NCBI RefSeq assembly: GCF_902497775.2
Contig: NZ_OZ024668.1
Coordinates: 5,874,326 to 5,938,325 of the forward strand
DNA length: 64,000 nucleotides
Reading direction: 5' to 3'
DNA from: Pseudomonas fluorescens
GTDB taxonomy: Bacteria; Pseudomonadota; Gammaproteobacteria; Pseudomonadales; Pseudomonadaceae
In this document: piece by piece, positions 47,084-57,089 of the stretch
Layout of the letters: each line of letters begins with the position of its first letter
How positions within the stretch are numbered: the stretch's first letter is position 1
The notes under the pieces: model-generated
Databases searched by the model: none
Told to the model about the DNA's origin: nothing
Seen by the model: the letters and a program-made list of their open reading frames with translations, nothing else
Program-made: the position numbers and the translations under genes

Positions 47084-47138
47084 GTAGAACCTCCGTTGAT
47101 GCCACAGGATAACCTGTCTGGCAGCAACGGAGGGCACG

Positions 47139-48701
47139 CTAGAGGTGCACTACCGCCAGGTCCAGGCGGCCGTAGTCCGCTTCGCCGTGCTCGCCTCTGG
47201 GGGGCACGTGGTGGGTTTTCATCACCTGATCGCCCTGCAGGGTTTCCAGGTGGATGTCAAAGCCCCAGAGGCGGTGCAGGTGCTTGAGAACCTCCTCGGT
47301 AGAGTCACCCAGGGGTTTGCGGTCGTGTTGCTGGTGGCGCAGGGTCAGCGAGCGATCGCCGCGGCGGTCAATGCTCCAGATCTGCACGTTGGGTTCACGG
47401 TTGCCGAGGTTGTACTGGGCGGCCAGGGTCTCGCGGATGATCCGGTAGCCACTTTCGTCGTGGATGGCCGGTACCAGCAGGTCTTCACGCTGGTCGTCAT
47501 CGAGGATGCTGAACAGCTTGAGGTCGCGGATCACCGTGGGCGACAGGTACTGGAGAATGAAGCTCTCGTCCTTGAAGCTGCTCATGGCGAACTTGATGGT
47601 CGACAGCCAGTCGCTGCCGGCGATGTCGGGGAACCAGCGACGGTCCTCTTCGGTGGGGTGTTCGCACATGCGCCGGATGTCGCGGTACATGGCAAAGCCC
47701 AGGGCATAGGGATTGATGCCGCTGTAGTAGGGGCTGTCGAAGCCTGGCTGGAACACCACGCTGGTGTGCGACTGCAGGAACTCCATCATGAAGCCTTCGG
47801 TGACCAGGCCCTCGTCGTAGAGGTCGTTCATCAGGGTGTAGTGCCAGAAGGTTGCCCAGCCTTCGTTCATCACCTGGGTCTGGCGTTGCGGGTAGAAGTA
47901 CTGGGCGATCTTGCGCACGATGCGCACGATCTCGCGCTGCCAGGGCTCGAGCAGCGGCGCGTGTTTCTCGATGAAGTAGAGGATGTTCTCCTGAGGTTCG
48001 GCCGGGAAGCGTGCGTTGTCGCGGTCGCTGTTCTTGTCGGCGCCCTTGGGAATGGTGCGCCACAGGTCGTTGATCTGTTTTTGCAGGTGTTCTTCGCGTT
48101 CTTTCTGCCGGCGTCGCTCTTCTTCGGCGGAAATCGGATAGGGCCGCTTGTAGCGGTCGACGCCGTAGTTCATCAGGGCGTGGCAAGAGTCGAGCAGGTC
48201 TTCGACGGCATCGATGCCATGGCGCTCTTCGCATTGGGTAATGTACTGCTTGGCGAACACCAGGTAATCGATGATCGAGCTGGCGTCGGTCCAGGTGCGG
48301 AACAGGTAGTTACCCTTGAAGAAGCTGTTATGCCCGTAGCAGGCATGGGCGACCACCAGCGCCTGCATGCAGATGGTGTTTTCTTCCATCAGGTAGGCGA
48401 TGCAGGGGTCGGAGTTGATCACGATCTCGTAGGCCAGGCCCATCTGACCACGGCTATAGGACTTTTCAGTGCTGAGGAAGTGTTTGCCGTACGACCAGTG
48501 GTGATAGCCCAGCGGCATACCGACGGAGGCGTAGGCGTCCATCATCTGCTCGGCGGTGATCACCTCGATCTGGTTGGGGTAGGTGTCCAGGGCATAGCGC
48601 TCGGCCAGGCGGCTGATTTCCCGGTCATAGGCCTGGATCAGTTCGAATGTCCATTCGGACCCGGTAGAAATAGGGTGGCGCTTCTGCTCTCTAGCGGTCA
48701 T
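47139..48701 (-). CDS. SpoVR family protein (YcgB-like)
   Basis: 520 residues, full length for SpoVR. Family blocks such as [27 protein letters not shown] and [11 protein letters not shown] with possible metal-binding His/Glu residues are seen. Third member of the prkA-yeaH-spoVR cluster, stress- and starvation-induced in enterics and Pseudomonas; molecular function is unknown. It overlaps yeaH by 4 bp, so co-translation is likely. Confidence 0.92.
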   Translation of the reverse strand: MTAREQKRHPISTGSEWTFELIQAYDREISRLAERYALDTYPNQIEVITAEQMMDAYASVGMPLGYHHWSYGKHFLSTEKSYSRGQMGLAYEIVINSDPCIAYLMEENTICMQALVVAHACYGHNSFFKGNYLFRTWTDASSIIDYLVFAKQYITQCEERHGIDAVEDLLDSCHALMNYGVDRYKRPYPISAEEERRRQKEREEHLQKQINDLWRTIPKGADKNSDRDNARFPAEPQENILYFIEKHAPLLEPWQREIVRIVRKIAQYFYPQRQTQVMNEGWATFWHYTLMNDLYDEGLVTEGFMMEFLQSHTSVVFQPGFDSPYYSGINPYALGFAMYRDIRRMCEHPTEEDRRWFPDIAGSDWLSTIKFAMSSFKDESFILQYLSPTVIRDLKLFSILDDDQREDLLVPAIHDESGYRIIRETLAAQYNLGNREPNVQIWSIDRRGDRSLTLRHQQHDRKPLGDSTEEVLKHLHRLWGFDIHLETLQGDQVMKTHHVPPRGEHGEADYGRLDLAVVHL

Positions 48702-49969
48702 GTCACTAACCTGCGCTGGAAGAGTTCACGGAAGACCGGATAGATATCGCCGGCCGACACCAGCTGCTGCTGGGCGAACGTATCGGCAAAGGCTTCGCCG
48801 ATACGCTCATACTCGTACCACAATGCCTGATGTTCGCGAGGGGTGATCTCGACGTAAGTGTAGTACTGGACGAACGGCATGATCTGTTTGGTGAGGATCT
48901 CGCGGCAGATCGGCGAGTCGTCGTTCCAGTTGTCGCCGTCCGAGGCCTGGGCGGCGTAGATATTCCATTCATTGGCCGGGTAGCGTTCGGCCATGATCTC
49001 CTGCATCAGTTTCAGGGCGCTGGAGACGATGGTGCCGCCGGTTTCCCGGGAATAGAAGAATTCCTCTTCGTCCACTTCGCGGGCGCTGGTGTGGTGGCGG
49101 ATGAACACTACTTCGATCTTGTCGTAGTTGCGCTTGAGGAACAGGTACAAAAGGATGAAAAAGCGTTTGGCGATGTCCTTGGTGGCCTGGGTCATGGAGC
49201 CGGAAACGTCCATCAGGCAGAACATCACCGCCTTGGAACTGGGGTTGGGTTGCTTGACCAGCAGGTTGTACTTGAGGTCGAAGGTGTCGAGGAACGGCAC
49301 ACGATGGATGCGTGCACTCAAGCGTTCGATTTCTGCTTCAATTTCCTGAATATCGCCGAAGTTGTCCGGTTCTTCCCGCTTCAGTCGCGCCAGTTCCTCC
49401 TGAGCTACTCGCAGTTTTGCCCGACTGCTGCCGGACAGGGCGATGCGCCGGGCATGAGCCGAACGCAGGGTGCGGATGATGTTGATGCGTGACGGGTTGC
49501 CTTCGTTGCTGATACCGGCGCGCACAGTCTTGAAGGTGTCGGTGCCAGTCAGGTGACGTTTGACCAGGTTGGGCAGTTCGAGGTCTTCGAACATGAATTC
49601 GAGGAATTCTTCCTGGGTAATCTGGAAGACGAATTCGTCCATGCCTTCGCCGGAGTTGCCAGCCTTGCCACGGCCGCCGCCCCCGCCGCCCCCTTGCGGA
49701 CGGGCGATATGTTCGCCAGCGGTGAATTCCTTGTTGCCCGGATGCACCACCGTCTGCTTGCCGCCACGGCCATGGTGCAGCACCGGTTCGTCGATGTCGC
49801 GACCGGGAATGCTGATCTGCTCGCCATGCTCCATGTCGGTGATGGAGCGGCGGCTCACGGCCTCCTCGACAGCCTTCTTGATGTGGTCACGGTAACGCCG
49901 CAAAAAGCGCTGGCGGTTGACCGTGCTCTTGTTCTTGCCGTTCAGGCGTCGGTCGATCACATAGCTCAT
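48698..49969 (-). CDS. YeaH/DUF444 family protein with VWA-like domain
   Basis: 423 residues. N-terminal basic part ([20 protein letters not shown]), a Gly-rich [12 protein letters not shown] linker near residue 100, then a C-terminal von Willebrand A-type domain with the MIDAS-like [11 protein letters not shown] (residues ~235-245). Regularly forms an operon with PrkA kinase and SpoVR; the E. coli homologue is YeaH. Function unknown, perhaps a partner or regulator of the AAA kinase. Confidence 0.9.
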   Translation of the reverse strand: MSYVIDRRLNGKNKSTVNRQRFLRRYRDHIKKAVEEAVSRRSITDMEHGEQISIPGRDIDEPVLHHGRGGKQTVVHPGNKEFTAGEHIARPQGGGGGGGRGKAGNSGEGMDEFVFQITQEEFLEFMFEDLELPNLVKRHLTGTDTFKTVRAGISNEGNPSRINIIRTLRSAHARRIALSGSSRAKLRVAQEELARLKREEPDNFGDIQEIEAEIERLSARIHRVPFLDTFDLKYNLLVKQPNPSSKAVMFCLMDVSGSMTQATKDIAKRFFILLYLFLKRNYDKIEVVFIRHHTSAREVDEEEFFYSRETGGTIVSSALKLMQEIMAERYPANEWNIYAAQASDGDNWNDDSPICREILTKQIMPFVQYYTYVEITPREHQALWYEYERIGEAFADTFAQQQLVSAGDIYPVFRELFQRRLVT

Positions 49970-50001
49970 AGGCCCCTCCGGGGAGCTGAAGACTCAAGCT
50001 T

Positions 50002-50058
50002 CAAGCCGCAAGCCCTGCCAGGCGGCTCACGGGTGCCTGGCGAACAGCTTGCGGCTTG
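50002..50058. repeat. Inverted repeat between yeaH and prkA
   Basis: CAAGCCGCAAGC at 50002-50013 and its exact complement GCTTGCGGCTTG at 50047-50058, separated by 33 bases; the whole 104-bp gap is CG/AG-rich and resembles a dispersed Pseudomonas palindrome (CAAGCTGCAAGC type). It could loop in the prkA-yeaH mRNA and adjust expression of the downstream genes. Confidence 0.6.
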
Positions 50059-50073
50059 CCACTTACAGCTCGG

Positions 50074-51996
50074 TCACTGCGATTTTCTGACCCGCAGGTA
50101 CCATTCCGAGAGCAGCCGAACTTGCTTGTCTGTGTAACCGCGTTCCACCATTCGGGTGACGAAGTCGTTGTGCTTTTGTTGATCCTCTTTGCTGGCCTTG
50201 GCGTTGAAGCTGATGACCGGCAGCAGGTCCTCGGTGTTGGAGAACATTTTCTTCTCGATCACCACCCGCAGTTTTTCGTAGCTGAGCCAGGTCGGGTTCT
50301 TGCCGTTGTTGTTGGCCCGGGCGCGCAGCACGAAGTTGACGATTTCGTTGCGGAAATCCTTCGGATTGCTGATGCCGGCCGGCTTCTCGATCTTCTCCAG
50401 CTCTTCGTTGAGGGCAATGCGGTTGAGGATCTCGCCGGTTTCCGGATCGCGGTATTCCTGGTCCTGGATCCAGAAGTCGGCGTACAGCACGTAGCGGTCG
50501 AAGATGTTCTGCCCGTATTCGCTGTAGGACTCCAGGTAAGCGGTCTGGATTTCCTTGCCGATGAACTCGATGTAGCGTGGCGCCAGGTACTCTTTCAGGT
50601 AGCGCAGGTAGCGTTCGCGCACTTCGGCAGGGAATTGTTCCTGTTCGATCTGCTGCTCCAGTACATACAGCAGGTGCACCGGGTTGGCGGCAATTTCATG
50701 GGGATCGAAGTTGAACACCTTGGAGAGGATCTTGAAGGCAAAGCGGGTCGACAGACCGTTCATGCCCTCATCGACCCCGGCCGCATCGCGGTATTCCTGG
50801 ATCGACTTGGCCTTGGGATCGGTATCCTTGAGGTTTTCGCCGTCATACACGCGCATTTTCGAATAGATGTTCGAGTTTTCCGGCTCTTTGAGCCGCGACA
50901 GCACGGTGAACTGGGCGAGCATCTTCAGGGTGTCGGGCGCGCAGTGGGCCTTGGCCAGCGAGCTGTTGAACAGCAGCTTGTCGTAGATCTTGATTTCGTC
51001 GCTGACCCGCAGGCAGTACGGCACCTTGACGATGTAGATCCGGTCGATAAAGGCTTCGTTGTTCTTGTTGTTGCGGAAGCTGTGCCATTCCGATTCGTTG
51101 GAGTGGGCCAGCAGGATCCCGGAGTACGGAATCGCACCGAGGCCTTCGGTACTGTTGTAGTTACCTTCCTGGGTGGCCGTCAGTAATGGGTGCAGGACCT
51201 TGATTGGCGCCTTGAACATCTCGACGAATTCCATCAGGCCCTGGTTGGCCCGGCACAATGCGCCCGAGTAGCTGTAGGCGTCGGCGTCGTTCTGCGGGTA
51301 TTCCTCGAGTTTGCGGATATCGACCTTACCGACCAGGGCGGAAATATCCTGGTTGTTTTCGTCACCCGGTTCGGTCTTGGCCACGGCGATCTGGTTAAGG
51401 ATCGACGGGTAGAGTTTGACCACCTTGAACTGGCTGATGTCGCCCCCGAACTCGGCCAGTCGCTTGGTCGCCCAGGGCGACATGATGGTGTTCAGGTAGC
51501 GCCGCGGGATGCCGAAGTCTTCTTCGAGAATGGCGCCGTCTTCCGCGGCGTTGAACAGCCCCAGGGGCGATTCGAAAACCGGCGAGCCCTTGATGGCATA
51601 GAAGGGCACCTTCTCCATCAGCTGTTTGAGCTTTTCGGCCAGGGACGATTTACCGCCGCCCACCGGGCCCAGCAGGTAGAGGATCTGTTTCTTCTCTTCC
51701 AGGCCCTGAGCGGCATGGCGGAAATAGGACACGATCTGGTCGATGCATTCTTCCATTCCATGGAAGTCTTCAAAGGCCGGATAGCGGCGAATCACCTTGT
51801 TGGAAAATATGCGCGACAGCCTTGAGTTGTTCGAGGTGTCGACCAGTTCCGGCTCACCGATAGCCATCAACAGGCGTTCGGCCGCCGACGCATAAGCACT
51901 GCGATCGCTTTTGCAGAGCTCAAGGTACTCCTGCAGCGAAAGTTCTTCCTGACGGGTGGACTCGAAACGTTGTTGGAAGTGGCTAAAAATACTCAT
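50074..51996 (-). CDS. PrkA family AAA/serine protein kinase (YeaG-like)
   Basis: 640 residues from the ATG at 51996. N-terminal AAA+ domain with the Walker A motif LLGPVGGGKSS and Walker-B-like block, and a C-terminal PrkA kinase-like domain from about residue 390. Homologue of E. coli YeaG, induced by RpoS and nitrogen starvation, which can autophosphorylate and controls stationary-phase adaptation. First gene of the cluster with yeaH and spoVR. A longer frame to 52065 has no family features. Confidence 0.93.
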   Translation of the reverse strand: MSIFSHFQQRFESTRQEELSLQEYLELCKSDRSAYASAAERLLMAIGEPELVDTSNNSRLSRIFSNKVIRRYPAFEDFHGMEECIDQIVSYFRHAAQGLEEKKQILYLLGPVGGGKSSLAEKLKQLMEKVPFYAIKGSPVFESPLGLFNAAEDGAILEEDFGIPRRYLNTIMSPWATKRLAEFGGDISQFKVVKLYPSILNQIAVAKTEPGDENNQDISALVGKVDIRKLEEYPQNDADAYSYSGALCRANQGLMEFVEMFKAPIKVLHPLLTATQEGNYNSTEGLGAIPYSGILLAHSNESEWHSFRNNKNNEAFIDRIYIVKVPYCLRVSDEIKIYDKLLFNSSLAKAHCAPDTLKMLAQFTVLSRLKEPENSNIYSKMRVYDGENLKDTDPKAKSIQEYRDAAGVDEGMNGLSTRFAFKILSKVFNFDPHEIAANPVHLLYVLEQQIEQEQFPAEVRERYLRYLKEYLAPRYIEFIGKEIQTAYLESYSEYGQNIFDRYVLYADFWIQDQEYRDPETGEILNRIALNEELEKIEKPAGISNPKDFRNEIVNFVLRARANNNGKNPTWLSYEKLRVVIEKKMFSNTEDLLPVISFNAKASKEDQQKHNDFVTRMVERGYTDKQVRLLSEWYLRVRKSQ

Positions 51997-52160
51997 GACG
52001 TCACCTCGCTCGATACGTGGAGCCGACGCCGGATCAGTCAGCTGATGCTGGCATGCAATCGACACCGCCGATTGCTGTATACCCCCCAGAACACCTAGAA
52101 CTCGCTACCGATGACCCGCACGCCGGTGTACCGGCTCTCCCCTTTTTGGATGGCCTGCGC

Positions 52161-52190
52161 TTAAGGATAGTTCGGAATCGGGGAGGTCAA
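52161..52190 (-). promoter_or_regulatory. Candidate promoter of the prkA operon
   Basis: Minus strand TTGACC (52185-52190), 15 bp, then CTATCCTTAA (52161-52170). The last block resembles the sigma-S extended -10 CTATACTTAA, in line with the known RpoS dependence of yeaGH. Spacing is slightly short for sigma-70. It leaves a ~165-base leader before the prkA ATG. The rest of 51997-52277 shows one further hairpin, AGCCCGC-ACAGGAC-GCGGGCT (52241-52261), downstream of glpE. Confidence 0.45.
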
Positions 52191-52277
52191 GGGCGGTTGT
52201 ACATGAAGTTCGCCATGACCGTTCGTCTGGTCAGGCGCGAGCCCGCACAGGACGCGGGCTGCGGGAGATGAAAAAAA

Positions 52278-52607
52278 TTATTCGGCAGTGCCCTGGGCAG
52301 TTTCTGCAGGATATGTGTTACGCCACAGCTCGAAGCCGCCGTCGAGGCTGTAGACGTCGGAAAAGCCCTGGCTGATCAGGTAAGCGGCAGCGCTCTGACT
52401 GGAATTGCCGTGATAGCAGACCACCACGGTTGGCGCGTCGAGATCGGCAGCGCGGATGAAGTCCGCTACCGAGTGGTTGTCCAGATGCTTCGAGCCGGTG
52501 ATGTGTCCGAGGGCAAAGGTTGGCTGGTCGCGAATATCGACCACGACCGCACCTTGCTCACGCAGCGCCTGGGCCTGCTCGGGAGGGATGCGTTTGAATT
52601 CGCTCAT
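52278..52607 (-). CDS. glpE: Thiosulfate sulfurtransferase GlpE
   Basis: 109 residues, single rhodanese domain. The catalytic loop is [10 protein letters not shown] with Cys in the CxxGxSS form, and [16 protein letters not shown] and [13 protein letters not shown] are typical of GlpE. Transfers sulfur from thiosulfate to cyanide or thioredoxin. Last gene of the surA-ksgA-apaGH run, 14 bp after apaH. Confidence 0.92.
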   Translation of the reverse strand: MSEFKRIPPEQAQALREQGAVVVDIRDQPTFALGHITGSKHLDNHSVADFIRAADLDAPTVVVCYHGNSSQSAAAYLISQGFSDVYSLDGGFELWRNTYPAETAQGTAE

Positions 52608-52621
52608 GGGTACGGTTTCCT

Positions 52622-53497
52622 TCAGGACTGGTCGTTCATTCTAGCGGGTTGTGCCGGTGCAGGCTGCATTCGCGGGGTGCCTTGGTCGGCGCATTCGCAG
52701 CGGTGGAATGCGCCGCTGTCGACGTTGTACAGAGTCATGGCGCCACCCCAGACGCAACCGGTGTCCAGGGCAATCACCCCGGGCTCCTTGCAGCGCCCTT
52801 CAAGGGCAGCCCAGTGGCCGAAGATAATCTTCACATGCCGTGAGCGGCGACCCTTGTGGGCGAACCACGGCTTATAGCCGGGCGGGGCGGTCTCGGCGCC
52901 TTCCTTGCCCTTGAGGTCGAGCTTGCCTTCACTGGTGCAAAAGCGCATGCGGGTGAAGTAGTTGGTGATTACCCGCAGGCGAGTGACGCCGCTCAGGTCT
53001 TTGCTCCACTTGTTCGGTTCGTTGCCGTACATGCCATCGAGGTAGGGCTTGAGGCGATTGTCGTCGCGCAGCACTTCTTCGACTTCGCCTGCCAGCTCCA
53101 GAGCCTTGCCCAGGGTCCACTGCGGCGGGATGCCGGCGTGGACCAACGCTATGCCGCGTTGCTCGTCGTAGTGCAGCAGCTTTTGCCGGCGCAGCCAGTC
53201 GAGCAACTCGCCGGCATCCGGAGCATCGAGGATTTCGCGCAGGGTGTCGTTCTTTTTCAGACGCTCGATGTTGTGCCAGGCGGCCAGCAGGTGCAGGTCA
53301 TGGTTGCCCAGTACGCACACCAGCGATTCGCGGATGGAATAAAGGAAGCGCAGGGTCTCCAGCGATTCCGGGCCGCGGTTGACCAGGTCGCCGACCAGCC
53401 ACAGGCGGTCGACCGCCGGGTTGAAGGCTACCCGTTCGAGCAGGCACTTGAGCGGCTGCAGGCAGCCTTGCAGGTCTCCGACTGCGTATACCGCCAT
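52622..53497 (-). CDS. apaH: Symmetrical Ap4A hydrolase
   Basis: 291 residues. Metallophosphatase: [20 protein letters not shown] and [10 protein letters not shown] are the PPP-family metal motifs. Cleaves Ap4A to 2 ADP and removes NpnN caps from RNA. The ATG overlaps the apaG stop by 1 bp (TGATG-like), so apaG-apaH are coupled. C-terminal 25 residues after [13 protein letters not shown] are Pro/Ala-rich and probably disordered. Confidence 0.96.
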   Translation of the reverse strand: MAVYAVGDLQGCLQPLKCLLERVAFNPAVDRLWLVGDLVNRGPESLETLRFLYSIRESLVCVLGNHDLHLLAAWHNIERLKKNDTLREILDAPDAGELLDWLRRQKLLHYDEQRGIALVHAGIPPQWTLGKALELAGEVEEVLRDDNRLKPYLDGMYGNEPNKWSKDLSGVTRLRVITNYFTRMRFCTSEGKLDLKGKEGAETAPPGYKPWFAHKGRRSRHVKIIFGHWAALEGRCKEPGVIALDTGCVWGGAMTLYNVDSGAFHRCECADQGTPRMQPAPAQPARMNDQS

Positions 53498-53877
53498 CAG
53501 TGCAGGGCTCCGGGCACGGCGAGGCGGAAGGGTTTGATGACGGCGTCGAAACGCTTACCGTCCTCAGCGAACATCTGGTAGCTGCCCTGCATGGTGCCGA
53601 CCTTGGTGCTGATCACCGCGCCGCTGCTGTAGGTGTGGCTTTGGCCCGGTTCGATCAGCGGTTGCTGACCGATAACACCTGCTCCCTTGACCTCTTCGAC
53701 ATGACCATCACCGTTGGTGATCAGCCAGTGGCGTGACATCAGTTTGGCCGGCACAGTGCCGTTGTTCTGCACCGTAATGGTATAGGCGAAGGCAAAACGG
53801 TCGTTTTCGGGATCAGATTGTTCTTTGAGGTAGCGGGTCACGACGCTGACGTCGATCTGGTAACGGGGATCAGACAT
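53497..53877 (-). CDS. apaG: ApaG protein
   Basis: 126 residues, Fn3-like ApaG domain: [50 protein letters not shown] and GTMQGSYQM are the family blocks. Binds metal or phosphates; the role is not settled. Sits between ksgA and apaH as in many gammaproteobacteria. Confidence 0.95.
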   Translation of the reverse strand: MSDPRYQIDVSVVTRYLKEQSDPENDRFAFAYTITVQNNGTVPAKLMSRHWLITNGDGHVEEVKGAGVIGQQPLIEPGQSHTYSSGAVISTKVGTMQGSYQMFAEDGKRFDAVIKPFRLAVPGALH

Positions 53878-53980
53878 GCAAGGGGCCTTGGCAACAGACG
53901 CGGATACGGCGATGGCGTCAGTCTAGGCTATCGGCGGGGTAGCCGGCCAGTCATGCTGCATGACTGGCCATAGGGGCAAG

Positions 53981-54787
53981 TTACGCGGCGCCCTGTTGCT
54001 CGGCCAGTTTGTCGGCCAGGCGCACGAAGGCGGCCAGGTCGAGTTGCTCCGGGCGTAGGCTGCCATCGACGCCGGCAGCCTCGATGGCGTCGCTGCTGAG
54101 CAGGGCCTTGAGGGTGTTGCGCAGGGTCTTGCGGCGCTGGTTGAAGGCTTCGCGCACGATGCGCTCGAGCAGGCGATGGTCCTTGGCCGGGAACGGCAGG
54201 GTTTCGTGCGGTACCAGGCGCACGATCGCCGAGTCGACCTTGGGGGGCGGATTGAACGCGCCCGGGCCGACGTTGAACAGGTGCTCGACCCGGCAGTGGT
54301 ACTGCACCATGATCGACAGGCGGCCCCAGTCACCACCGCCAGGGCCTGCGGCCAGTCGCTCGACCACCTCCTTCTGCAACATGAAATGCATGTCGCGGAT
54401 CAGCTCGGCGTTGGCCAGCAGGTGGAAGATCAGCGGCGTGGAGATGTTGTACGGCAGGTTGCCGACCACGCGCAGGCTGTGGGGGGCAGCACCGAGAGTG
54501 GTGAAGTCGAATTTCAGCGCATCGCCCTGGTGCAGGCGGAAGTTGTCGCGGCCAGCGAACTGCTGGTTGAGGATCGGCACCAGGTCCTTGTCCAGCTCGA
54601 CCACGTCCAGCTGTGCGCCGCTGGCCAGCAGGCCGGAGGTCAGGGCACCCTGGCCCGGGCCGATTTCCAGCATGCGCTCGCCGGCCTTGGCGTGGATCGA
54701 GCGCAGAATGCGGTCGATGACCCCGGCGTCGTGCAGGAAGTTCTGGCCAAAGCGCTTGCGCGCCTTGTGTTGGTATTGCTCGGTCAT
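53981..54787 (-). CDS. rsmA: 16S rRNA dimethyladenosine transferase
   Basis: 268 residues (ksgA). SAM motif [29 protein letters not shown] at the N-terminus and the catalytic [10 protein letters not shown]. Dimethylates A1518/A1519 of 16S rRNA in 30S maturation; loss gives kasugamycin resistance. Overlaps the end of pdxA by 4 bp. Confidence 0.97.
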   Translation of the reverse strand: MTEQYQHKARKRFGQNFLHDAGVIDRILRSIHAKAGERMLEIGPGQGALTSGLLASGAQLDVVELDKDLVPILNQQFAGRDNFRLHQGDALKFDFTTLGAAPHSLRVVGNLPYNISTPLIFHLLANAELIRDMHFMLQKEVVERLAAGPGGGDWGRLSIMVQYHCRVEHLFNVGPGAFNPPPKVDSAIVRLVPHETLPFPAKDHRLLERIVREAFNQRRKTLRNTLKALLSSDAIEAAGVDGSLRPEQLDLAAFVRLADKLAEQQGAA

Positions 54788-55773
54788 TTTCGGGTCTCGG
54801 CCATCTGGTAGGCGGTTTCCAGGGCGACCTGCAGGCTGCCGGTGTCGATCTTACCGCTGCCGGCCAGGTCCAAGGCAGTGCCGTGGTCGACCGAGGTGCG
54901 GATGATCGGCAGGCCCAGGGTCACGTTGACTGCAGCGCCGAAGCCTTTGTACTTGAGCACGGGCAGGCCCTGGTCGTGGTACATCGCCAGCACTGCATCG
55001 CAGTGCTCCAGATATTTGGGGGTAAACAGGGTGTCGGCGGGCAACGGGCCGCGAAGGTCCATGCCTTCGCTGCGCAGGCGCGCCAATGTCGGTTCGATGG
55101 TGTCTATTTCTTCGTGGCCCAAATGGCCACCTTCGCCGGCATGCGGGTTGAGTCCGCAGACAAGGATGCGCGGGTTGGCAATGCCGAATTTGTTTTGCAG
55201 GTCGGCATGCAGGATCCGCGTAACGCGCTCCAGGCGCTCGCTGGTGATTGCATCGGCAACGTCGCGCAGGGGCAGGTGAGTGGTCACCAGGGCCACGCGC
55301 AGGCCGCGGGTTGCCAGCATCATTACCACTTGCGCGGTGCTGGTCAGGTCGGCGAGGAACTCGGTATGCCCGGAGAAGGCGATACCGCTTTCGTTGATCA
55401 CACCCTTGTGCACGGGCGCGGTGATCATTCCGGCGAAGTGCCCGTCCAGGCAGCCTTGCCCGGCGCGGGTCAGGGTCTGCAGCACGAACGCGGCGTTGGC
55501 CTTGTCCAACTGCCCTGCTACCACCGGTTTTTGCAGCGGTGTATCCCAGACGTACAGACTGCCTGCCGGAGCGGGCTGATCGGGGAGGGCGTCGAGGTTC
55601 ACTGCCAGCAGCGTGACGGCCACGCCCAGCTGCGCGGCCCGCTCGGCGAGCAGGTCACGGCTGGTAATGGCAATCAGGGGGTGCGGCTGGGCTTGCGTGG
55701 CAAGCAGCAGGCACAGGTCAGGACCTATGCCGGCCGGCTCGCCGGGTGTGAGGGCGAAGCGCTGAGGTTTCAC
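54784..55773 (-). CDS. pdxA: 4-hydroxythreonine-4-phosphate dehydrogenase PdxA
   Basis: 329 residues. Zn-dependent NAD+ oxidoreductase in the DXP-dependent PLP pathway. [34 protein letters not shown] with metal His, and [37 protein letters not shown] are typical. Overlaps surA and ksgA by 4 bp each, a conserved gene trio. Confidence 0.97.
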   Translation of the reverse strand: MKPQRFALTPGEPAGIGPDLCLLLATQAQPHPLIAITSRDLLAERAAQLGVAVTLLAVNLDALPDQPAPAGSLYVWDTPLQKPVVAGQLDKANAAFVLQTLTRAGQGCLDGHFAGMITAPVHKGVINESGIAFSGHTEFLADLTSTAQVVMMLATRGLRVALVTTHLPLRDVADAITSERLERVTRILHADLQNKFGIANPRILVCGLNPHAGEGGHLGHEEIDTIEPTLARLRSEGMDLRGPLPADTLFTPKYLEHCDAVLAMYHDQGLPVLKYKGFGAAVNVTLGLPIIRTSVDHGTALDLAGSGKIDTGSLQVALETAYQMAETRK

Positions 55774-57089
55774 TGCGCGGCCTGATCGGCGCCAGGAAGC
55801 TTGATTTCGACGTAGGCTTCGTCACGGATCTGACGCAGCCAGGTCTGCAGCTCTTCATCGTACTTGCGGTTACGCAACACGTTCATCGCTTGTTGCTCGC
55901 GGGCCTGTTCGGTGCTGTCGGTGGCGCGGCGGCCCAGCACTTCGAGGACATGCCAGCCGTACTGGGTCTTGAACGGCTTGGTCACCTGGCCCTGCTGGGC
56001 GTTGGCCATTTCTTCGCGGAACTCCGGCACCAGGGCGCTCGGGTCGATCCAGTTGAGGTCGCCGCCATTGAGGGCCGAGCCTGGGTCTTCGGAGAAGGCC
56101 TTGGCCAGTTCGGCAAAGTCTTCGCCATTGCGGATGCGCTCGTACAGCTTCTCGGCCAGTTGCTGAGTGGCTGCTTCGTTGCGGATTTCGCTTGGCTTGA
56201 TCAGGATATGGCGGACATGCACTTCGTCACGCATCATCGCTTCGCTGCCGCCGCGTTTTTCCTGCATCTTGATGATGATGAAGCCGTTCGGAATGCGCAG
56301 CGGCTCGGTGACTTCACCAACGCTCATTCTGCTGAGCATCTCGCCGAACTGCGGTGGCAACTGAGCAGCTTTACGCCAGCCCATTTCGCCGCCTTCCAGG
56401 GCGTTCTCGCTGGCGGAGTTGGCGATTGCCATCTGGCCGAAGTCGGCGCCGCTCTTCAGGCGCGAGTACACCTCGCCAGCCTTCTGGGCCGCCGCCTGGA
56501 TCTGCGCCGAGTTGGCGCTTTCCGGGGTCGGGATGAGGATGTTGGCCAGACGGAATTCTTCCGACAGCTGCATCTTGCCCATGTCCGAGGCGAGGAAGTT
56601 CTTCACTTCCTGCTCCGAGACCTGGATGCGCTCGGCAACCCGACGCTGACGTACGCGGCTGATGATCATCTCGCGACGAACCTGCTCGCGGGCATCGTCG
56701 TACGACAGGCCATCGCGAGCCAGGGCCGCGCGGAACTGCTCCAGGTTCATGCCATTGCGCTGGGCAATGGTCCCGATGGCCTGGTTCAGTTCTTCGTCGG
56801 TGATGCGGATGCCCGAGCGATCGCCGATCTGCAGTTGCAGGTTTTCGACGATCAGGCGCTCAAGCACCTGTTGGTCCAGAACACTGGCGGGCGGCACGGA
56901 GCCACCACGCTTGGCGATGGACTGCTGGACTTCACGCACGCGGCTGTCCAGCTGGCTCTTCATCACCACGTCGTTATCGACGATGGCCACAACGCTGTCC
57001 AGAGGTTGCACGGCGGCATGTGCCGTGCCGGTCAGCAATACTGCGCCCAGCAACAGCGGGCGCAGACAATCAGTAAGCTTGGTCTTCAC
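55770..57089 (-). CDS. surA: Periplasmic chaperone / peptidyl-prolyl isomerase SurA
   Basis: 439 residues. Sec signal peptide (to about residue 25, [10 protein letters not shown]), N-terminal helical chaperone domain ([15 protein letters not shown]), two parvulin domains (about 180-280 and 290-390; the second with HVRHILIK and [16 protein letters not shown]) and a C-terminal helix. Helps outer-membrane proteins including LptD reach the Bam complex. It overlaps the 3' end of lptD by 20 bp, so client and chaperone are co-expressed. Confidence 0.97.
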   Translation of the reverse strand: MKTKLTDCLRPLLLGAVLLTGTAHAAVQPLDSVVAIVDNDVVMKSQLDSRVREVQQSIAKRGGSVPPASVLDQQVLERLIVENLQLQIGDRSGIRITDEELNQAIGTIAQRNGMNLEQFRAALARDGLSYDDAREQVRREMIISRVRQRRVAERIQVSEQEVKNFLASDMGKMQLSEEFRLANILIPTPESANSAQIQAAAQKAGEVYSRLKSGADFGQMAIANSASENALEGGEMGWRKAAQLPPQFGEMLSRMSVGEVTEPLRIPNGFIIIKMQEKRGGSEAMMRDEVHVRHILIKPSEIRNEAATQQLAEKLYERIRNGEDFAELAKAFSEDPGSALNGGDLNWIDPSALVPEFREEMANAQQGQVTKPFKTQYGWHVLEVLGRRATDSTEQAREQQAMNVLRNRKYDEELQTWLRQIRDEAYVEIKLPGADQAAQ

